The position numbers and the translations under genes are program-made. Positions 58,377 through 64,000 of a stretch of 64,000 nucleotides of DNA are shown in pieces. The stretch's first letter is position 1, and each line of letters begins with the position of its first letter. This DNA is from Isoetes taiwanensis (taxonomy: Eukaryota > Streptophyta > Lycopodiopsida > Isoetales > Isoetaceae). The notes under the pieces were generated by a model. That model made no database searches. It saw only the letters and a list, made by a program, of their open reading frames with translations, and was not told the origin of the DNA. The stretch is taken from positions 2,883,055 to 2,947,054 of the forward strand of contig JAJEKV010000031.1 of the NCBI GenBank assembly GCA_021234155.1, written 5' to 3'.

Positions 58377-58501
58377 CAGTTCTCTATAAAAGAACGCCTA
58401 TGGGTCTTTCAAATGTGTCAAAGCAGCGCCTAAGCGATCGGTCTTCGTAGTTTATGAGTTTTGCCTTGCATAGTGCAGCTTGTTTGATACGGTCTGTTAG
58501 A

Positions 58502-59332
58502 ATGGCGGATTCAGATTATGAGGATGAGGGGTCTATGAGCGAGCTTTCAGAATGGCAATAGCGACTATTGGCAGGATTCATCTGATCAATCAGATGTCGA
58601 TAGCTCTACATCGTCCATTGCCACAACTGCTAGTCGTGCCCCCAGTGGTTCTAATGTCGTGCAGGAGGTGGTTCAGATGTATCCCAATCCGTGCGCCTGG
58701 CTTAGGCAGGAACGGGCCCGAGGAGTTCGTGTCCATGGCTATGTCTTCTTGAAAGAGACATATGATCTTATGATTGCTTCCGTCAACGAGGGTAGACCTC
58801 CCTACCCTTGCGACATCAGGATCGCAGACCCAGATTTTCCTCCCTTTCCAGAGAGACTGGGCAGGCAAGTTATTTCCGAGTGGGCTAGATATGAGGGACG
58901 GTGGGACGATACCGTGAGGGGCTATATGTGGGCGTCGTGGGTGATGTTTCCTATTTGCATAAGGTGGGATCGCATCCACATAAGCGTGTGCCTTGGGTGG
59001 AGGATTGGAACAATGTAGTGGCGCACTGCCACATTGCCAATGGCCAGCACTTGTCGAAGACGCAGACCCTGGCGGAAATAAGATCACAGTGGGAGTTAGG
59101 CGCAGTGACGCATGGGATCCCGCTGGAATATGTGAACCAGTGCTTGCGGGTGTGCGGTTGCAAGGTTCGCACGATCATGAAGGACAGTGACTTCCCTCAA
59201 CATGAGACTAGCACTGTCACCCAGATTGACATCAGAGTGGGAGAGGTGCAGGTGCGGGACCGCGTCAAATCCCTGGTCAAATTGAGCCCGTGCGTGCCAG
59301 GCCACGCACCGCCGCCCGCGTGCGATCCATGA
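58502..59332 (+). pseudogene. Protein with H2C2 integrase-zinc-finger-like end (two frame breaks)
   Basis: Start ATGGCGGATTCAG (MADSDYEDEGS), frame break near 58556, then VVQEVVQMYPNPCAWLRQER, GVRVHGYVFLKETYDLMIAS, DIRIADPDFPPFPERLGRQV. After a second break near 58920 come VGVVGDVSYLHKVGSHPHKR, then a segment with HC-x(6)-QHLSKTQTLAEIRSQWELG, HGIPLEYVNQCLRVCGCKV, and a stop at 59330-59332. H..H..T..I...(I)..YV..C..C is the pattern of the zinc-binding domain that precedes integrases of Ginger/retroviral type. It may bind DNA, perhaps the neighbouring palindromes (inference). No catalytic domain follows. Confidence 0.5.
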
Positions 59333-59398
59333 CGCCTCGGTCCACGTGTCGGTCCACCCGTGACGCCTCGGACCATGCCGGCAACAGTTTTCCGGCAT

Positions 59399-59420
59399 GA
59401 AATTCGCTTAAGCGATTTTC
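59399..59420. repeat. Palindrome of element D near the right TIR
   Basis: GAAATTCGCTTAAGCGATTTTC, one mismatch from perfect, 27 bp inside the right TIR. Confidence 0.9.
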
Positions 59421-59539
59421 AATGCCAAATCCTGCGGCACGCCCCCCTTTCGGGAGCCAAAAAAGGCCGCGAAAACCCATGGATGAGTTATTTTTAGTTG
59501 CTTTTCAATGTTGTTTTGTTTTCTTTTTTCTTTACTATT

Positions 59540-59830
59540 ACTGTTATGATGTGATGGGGCATAGCCCCCGAGTTTAGTTTTGCCCTTTGCTTTGTTCCCG
59601 TCCCATGGTCCGATTGGGTCCCCGGGGACGTAAAAATCTTTATCTTATCTTATCGGGGACGTAAAAATCTTTATCTTATCTTATCTTATTATTGTGAAGG
59701 TTTTTCCGTTAAAAACTCTTTCGAGCGGGAGTTCTTTAGTTCTGACGATAATACGCTTGCTGTGATCTTTGATTGGGTCCCGTAGGCCTATTGGTCTCCA
59801 TAGATGATAAAAAAATCATTCAATTCAATT
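59540..59830 (+). mobile_element. Two LINE 3' tails with (TTATC)n and (ATTCA)n ends
   Basis: 59540-59691 has GGGGCATAGCCCC, GATTGGGTCCCCGGGGACG, TAAAAATC and repeats of TTATC, with one internal duplication of GGGGACGTAAAAATC. 59698-59830 has GGTTTTTCCGTTAAAAAC, CGATAATACGCTTGCTG, GGGTCCCGTAGGCC, GATAAAAAAATC and ATTCA repeats. They share 3' motifs with the (TTCC)n tails elsewhere but use different terminal repeats. Confidence 0.6.
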
Positions 59831-60316
59831 CATTTTATCTCTATCTTCCGATAATAAATGAAAAAACTAGGCAGGGCCTATCAAGATAGGTGTACTAAAA
59901 AAAAGAGAATTTTTGCCAAAGGTTCATCTATGTTCTATAGCTTTCAGAATCCTAGGCCCATTTTTCTTAGTAACTTGGATGATATTCTGAAATCTAGTAT
60001 TTGAAATAGAGACACCGATAATAACTAAATGTTGAGCCACCCCATTGATCCCCAATAACGCAGCACTTGAGAGCTATTTGAAGTTGCATGTAGCATCAAA
60101 ATTCTCCTTAGGAGTTAAAGGACCCATGGAAATATGCCTCTTCTATGTATCATAAAAAGCTGGCTTAATAAAGACAGATCTGTTTCAGAAACTACTTCTC
60201 AAATTCTAAGGAAGTCATAATAATGTACAAGTGACTGGAAAAAGGGCTTTCCATCTGAGCAAGATATTTGCAGCACAAATTTAGCTCATCAACCAGTTGA
60301 AAGAACAATGCGGGAG
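59831..60316. other. 3' flank of the GH27 gene
   Basis: No coding sequence is recognised. It probably holds the 3' untranslated region of the minus-strand gene ending at 60317. Confidence 0.4.
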
Positions 60317-63300
60317 CTAGTGTTTTTTCTTTCTAGATATGTAACACCAACGCAGTCCAGCTATGGATGTCAAGGAGAACACCAGTACTATGAAGCAAGC
60401 TAACAAAACTTTTGAGAGCAATGAAGACTTGATTGGCTCCACCAACGGACTGCAAGACAACATGTATAGAGCACAACTATGAGGCCTCAATGTCTCAGAC
60501 AATGTCTTCCATGCCACACCAATATTTTTACTGCTCCATATTTCTGTTCCTGTACATCTCCAATACGTTTGATTGTGTAGAGTGTTAGTTGCATTTAACA
60601 CCTGAGTTGCATTCTCATTCGAGAACCCGCCATACAGTCCTTTCATTATATGGTTCAGTTCAATAGAAATTTTCTTCTTTCTTCCACTGTTGTTGAAGAA
60701 TGCCACATAGGATTGGCCTGAAATAGCACATTAGTCCGTAACAGCTGATAATAGAAGAAACTGCCTAAGAAATGACACATTAGTCTATAACAGCAAGAAA
60801 ATTGCCTACGAAAATTAAGCAGACAATATTAATAGCTATACTGCAACTTTTAATGAATAACATGGCAGGGTGACCACTGTCTTAGTGAAGAGAAAAACCT
60901 GATTGTCCACGAGCCACCCATATGCGTATACTTCTATCCTGATTATTGATAAGTACAGCACATCGACCAAAATGGGCATCCACAAGGTGCCCTTTAGATG
61001 TGAGTTTCCAGGCCTAATAAGAGGAAGTAGTTTTGACAAAGTCAAAACAAGCACAGAGACTAAATGCATTTGTTGCAATGCAATCATACCTGCCCGACAT
61101 GTTTGCTACACAATGAAAAGGAATTTTTTAACGGCTTTGCCATGGATTGTCCTATCATCGATGCATCAAGGCAATGTTCAGTTAGAGCATCTGTATGTAT
61201 TTGACCAATTGAGCTAACATCTTCCTTAAGTGAAATATTCATCCATTGTCTTCTGGCCTTGCAGAATATTAAACAACTTTAGTTTTGAAAAAATAAGAAA
61301 GCAATTGTGGTTATTTTAGAGCAAGAGTGATATATTCATACAGGGGATCTGTACTATTTAGTGCCTTCCAGTTCAGACACTTATGCTTTGTGTCCAAATG
61401 TTGCTTCCAGCATATTTGCTCAGAAGCACCCTTTTGGAGAGACCAATATGACTCATTTATTGCCTTGCATGTTGTTAGCTTAACTGAATTCAAACTAAGA
61501 TCTAACTGTGGAATCTGCACATAGAATGGAACAATTTGTTAAAAAAAGCACAAAAGACATGGCATCTAAACTAATGAAGTAAACCAAATTCCAGCCTTTA
61601 AAGCGAAACTGACATGGCTATGGCCGCTAAACAATATTCTATTTGCTTCCATACTCTCTTGAAGATTTTTTGTTTAGGTGATTTGTTGAGTAACCTTAGA
61701 TGCTTATAATAAATAGCAGTGTATAAATCTCATCACGAAATAACTTTAATAATTTAAAGCTGCTGAGATCAATTGAAACCCAAAATTACGTTTTCATGAT
61801 AATAAAATCAAGAGATATGAACTATTAGAGAATATCTTCTCCAAGCTTTGATGTGACTACTATATGAAAGCATGTATAAATTAATTCATTATACAGAGAA
61901 AAGACGAGAAATACCTCGGTGTTTTTTAAACTAAAAGAGTTTATATCCAATACTGTGGGATTTGTAAGAAGATCAATGGTCTGCTCATCAATATGCCTCA
62001 TGTCGCCTCCAAACAATAAAGGAGACTTTGCCATCGCCCTGAGTGTCACCTAATGCACTTCCCATGGAGAAGCAAGTCAATATTATAAAAAATATCTATA
62101 CTAATTACTACAGCATAGTTTGAAAGCGAATCAAAATATAAACCTATTTTGTGATTGTATATATTTCACTATATTATCTGCGACTGAGCACCTGATGTTT
62201 CTTTGGGACAAAATTTCACTCAATGTTCCAACTTTGGACTTTAGTTGCTAATAACCATGTATATTAACATGAGGGTGATCACAGCTAATTGTGATTATAT
62301 TGTCACGTTATAATTAAAGATTTGTGATCTTCATCGATATCCGGTACCTACAGCTCTATAGAGAGATTTATCTAACGTGATACAACAGCAATCTATTTCA
62401 AGGATACATACTGCTAGCAGTCTTTGCAATCGTAGATATACATTATAATCTACATGTCCTGCTTCTCCACCGTATGCATTTAACCTCCTATAAATTTTAG
62501 ATGCAAAACTCCCTCAAGCTCTCCATTTGATAAAAATTACCAGAGATCTTTGTTCGTCCAAGCTCAATCTTGATTGATGATATGGGCCACTTGTAGCACC
62601 TTGCAGAAAGAAGCAATTTTTTAGCACATGGTTGGGTTGTGGAGAGAAAATATGCACCAAGAACACCACAAATCCTAGATCTTTTTTTTTTTTTAACTTC
62701 CCTTTTTTTTGGAGGATTGGGGAGGATATTATTATACAAGTCATGTACCAGGATCGGCTATCCACCCTAAAGGAAGCATATCTAAGTCTGGCCAAGATCT
62801 TCCGCCATCGAGGCCAGGACCACCTATCAGGCCAGCTGTTGCATAATCTCTGCAAAATTCATAAAGTTATATAAGCTAAAAGTTTGAGATCAATAATATC
62901 CTCAAGATCCCATAAGTATACCTTGCCACATCGAATTGCAATTGCAAATCATTCCATGAGTCCCATACATCAGGAGTCACTCGATACATATGTGTAAGAT
63001 TTGCAACAGCAATGGCTTCAACTGGAGATGCTTGGTTCCCTGGTGCAAGGGAGTACACAATCGGCCGCCCTGTTCCCGTGATGGCCTGCATTCAGTTCAT
63101 CGAGCTTTAGAGGTCCATTGCAAACAAAATGACATCTACAATTTCCTGTCATCAACTGAACATTTGAATCTGAACTAATACGAAGATGTGTAGTTTAACA
63201 TTCTCAAAGAATGAGCATTTGGCGAACTATCATAGCCCTAAAAAGTTATGCTTGGATCAATTTGAACGTTTAACCTAGAAGAGAGAGTGGTCACTGGAAT

Positions 63301-64000
63301 GCAAAGTTTTTCATCTACCTTTTGAAATTTTTTGCAGACATTTAATAAATCTCTCTTCCTCCCTCTCTCCTTACTCAAAATCCTGTTACATCATATATTT
63401 AGCTTAAAAAATCCTACCTGTGATACTGTTTGAATCTCATCTAGGCGTAAGTCATTCCCAAAAACGCAGTCATGTTTAACTGTACAATGGAAGGCACGGG
63501 AAAAGAACATATTAGTTCCCTCAACTCAGCCTTCATGCTGTTAATAAACATAGATATGTATGCCACAGAGAATGCATTATGATATGTATCTCATTCACAT
63601 GCTGCTTGCCAAACTGATCATCTTGTTGGTTGACAAACTGCTTTATTTGCTGCTACGCAAAGAGAGAGAAAGAAACAAAGACCAAGGAGACAAAAACTTG
63701 ATTTGTTGCATGTATACTATCTAACATGATGTCCAAAATGGAGCACAATCGATAAAGCAGACTAAAATAGGAACAGTTTCATGCTTTCTATAAAAAGAAG
63801 CTCCCCAATGAAAATCACATGTTTCTTCGTGCTTTCTATGAAAGAGGCTCGTCAATAAGATCATGTCTCCTCTTGCCAATGTTTGATTTTCACTGGTAAA
63901 TCTGGAACGCTATTTCATAGAAAATGACTTAACAAAAGCATATGCTTGCAAAGCCCAACCTTTACTAGAAAACAATCAGATCATTACCTTTTAGCTCCTT
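60317..64000 (-). CDS. GH27 alpha-galactosidase-like protein with C-terminal membrane anchor (5' part outside)
   Basis: Minus-strand exons: 63418-63479, 62922-63085, 62749-62849, 62541-62599, 61915-62049, 61355-61514, 61090-61190, 60899-61013, 60317-60717; all phases join, giving about 431 C-terminal residues. Motifs: KHDCVFGND (the KxD nucleophile block), RPIVYSLAPG, MYRVTPDVWDSW (R-x3-D acid/base block), SWPDLDMLPLGW, AMAKSPLLFGGDMR, LLTNPTVLDINSFS, then a C-terminal beta-domain with EQICWK, HCLDAS, IRIWVARGQSGQSYVAFFN and CALYML. This order is that of the plant melibiase family related to Arabidopsis At3g26380 (from memory). The last 40 residues include a hydrophobic helix (LLACFIVLVFSLTSIAGLRW) followed by a basic tail, suggesting a membrane anchor. 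No stops or shifts. Exons before 63479 are not secure; a possible donor lies at 63987-63988. Confidence 0.88.
63480..64000. other. Probable intron and unresolved upstream exon of the GH27 gene
   Basis: An exon-like piece bounded by TAG and GT (about 63603-63656, minus; QQIKQFVNQQDDQFGKQ) does not match the family, where WGVDF should directly precede KHDC. At 63987-63988 a GT follows AAGGAGCTAAAAG, in the phase needed by the next exon. I cannot decide between them. Confidence 0.3.

Larger units (their letters stand above)
57984..59471 (+). mobile_element. DNA transposon D, 1.49 kb, 25-bp TIR, 9-bp TSD
   Basis: TIRs 57984-58008 and 59447-59471 match at 23 of 25 bases; the core is CCTTTTTTGGCTCCCGAAAG. 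The 9-bp duplication AAAACCCAT suits a Mutator-like (MULE) element; an 8-bp hAT-type reading is less good. Inside are six palindromes AAATTCGCTTAAGCGAATTT and a broken gene (58502-59332). The gene has no transposase motif that I recognise, so D may be mobilised in trans or may carry cargo. Confidence 0.85.

Noticed and set aside
63600-63660. Upstream GH27 exon (QQIKQFVNQQDDQFGKQ)
   Set aside because: Splice-like borders exist, but the residues do not fit the family before KHDC; kept only as an uncertain note.
1-64000. tRNA or rRNA genes
   Set aside because: I did not see a tRNA-like A/B box with fold or an rRNA segment, although a covariance search would be decisive.

Overview
The window looks like repeat-rich nuclear DNA of a land plant. 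Two host genes have plant-type GT-AG introns and encode plant-like proteins. One is a coiled-coil protein gene (27.6-31.1 kb, + strand). The other is a GH27 alpha-galactosidase-like gene (60.3 kb to beyond the right edge, - strand). Almost everything else is nested transposable elements: LTR elements, L1-type LINEs, Helitrons and DNA transposons. The species is not identifiable; the mixture suggests a large genome, possibly a seed-free plant (inference).

Layout. 1-22 kb reads best as one giant, mostly non-coding LTR element: ~3 kb LTRs at ~4.5-7.7 and 19.06-22.0 kb around an 11 kb interior. It holds a histone-H3-like exon, strong hairpins and a Helitron relic, and its left LTR is interrupted by DNA transposon A (1-4528). 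22-27.5 kb has a second Helitron 3' end, a reversed LINE fragment and a PPR pseudogene. 27.6-31.1 kb is the coiled-coil gene. 31.9-42 kb is a LINE graveyard: an old LINE split by a 4 kb insert, a young LINE with a perfect 16-bp target duplication inside that insert, and a reversed LINE split by DNA element C. 42-56 kb is another LINE whose endonuclease ORF is split in frame by the 8.74 kb DNA transposon B. 57.98-59.47 kb is a small TIR transposon D with a 9-bp target duplication. 60.3-64 kb is the GH27 gene.

The most interesting system is the A/B/C element family. B has terminal inverted repeats, a 6-bp target duplication and two divergent genes. The rightward gene encodes a DDE-like protein that I relate to the DUF7869 type (IDGMD motif; broken here). 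The leftward multi-exon gene encodes a ParB-like domain followed by a DNA-methyltransferase-like domain. About 30 copies of the 16-bp palindrome GGTATAAATTTATACC sit in the introns of the leftward gene, at its stop codon and in the divergent promoter, including ten copies at an exact 28-bp period. Element A has the same two divergent genes but a different palindrome, TGTATTCCGGAATACA, in the same place. Element C shares A's 3' end and A's palindrome. Element D, apparently unrelated, carries a third palindrome, AAATTCGCTTAAGCGAATTT. A ParB-like protein next to an array of 16-bp palindromes recalls bacterial ParB-parS. The proposal that each element encodes a binding or modifying protein for its own private palindrome is inference, but it can be tested.
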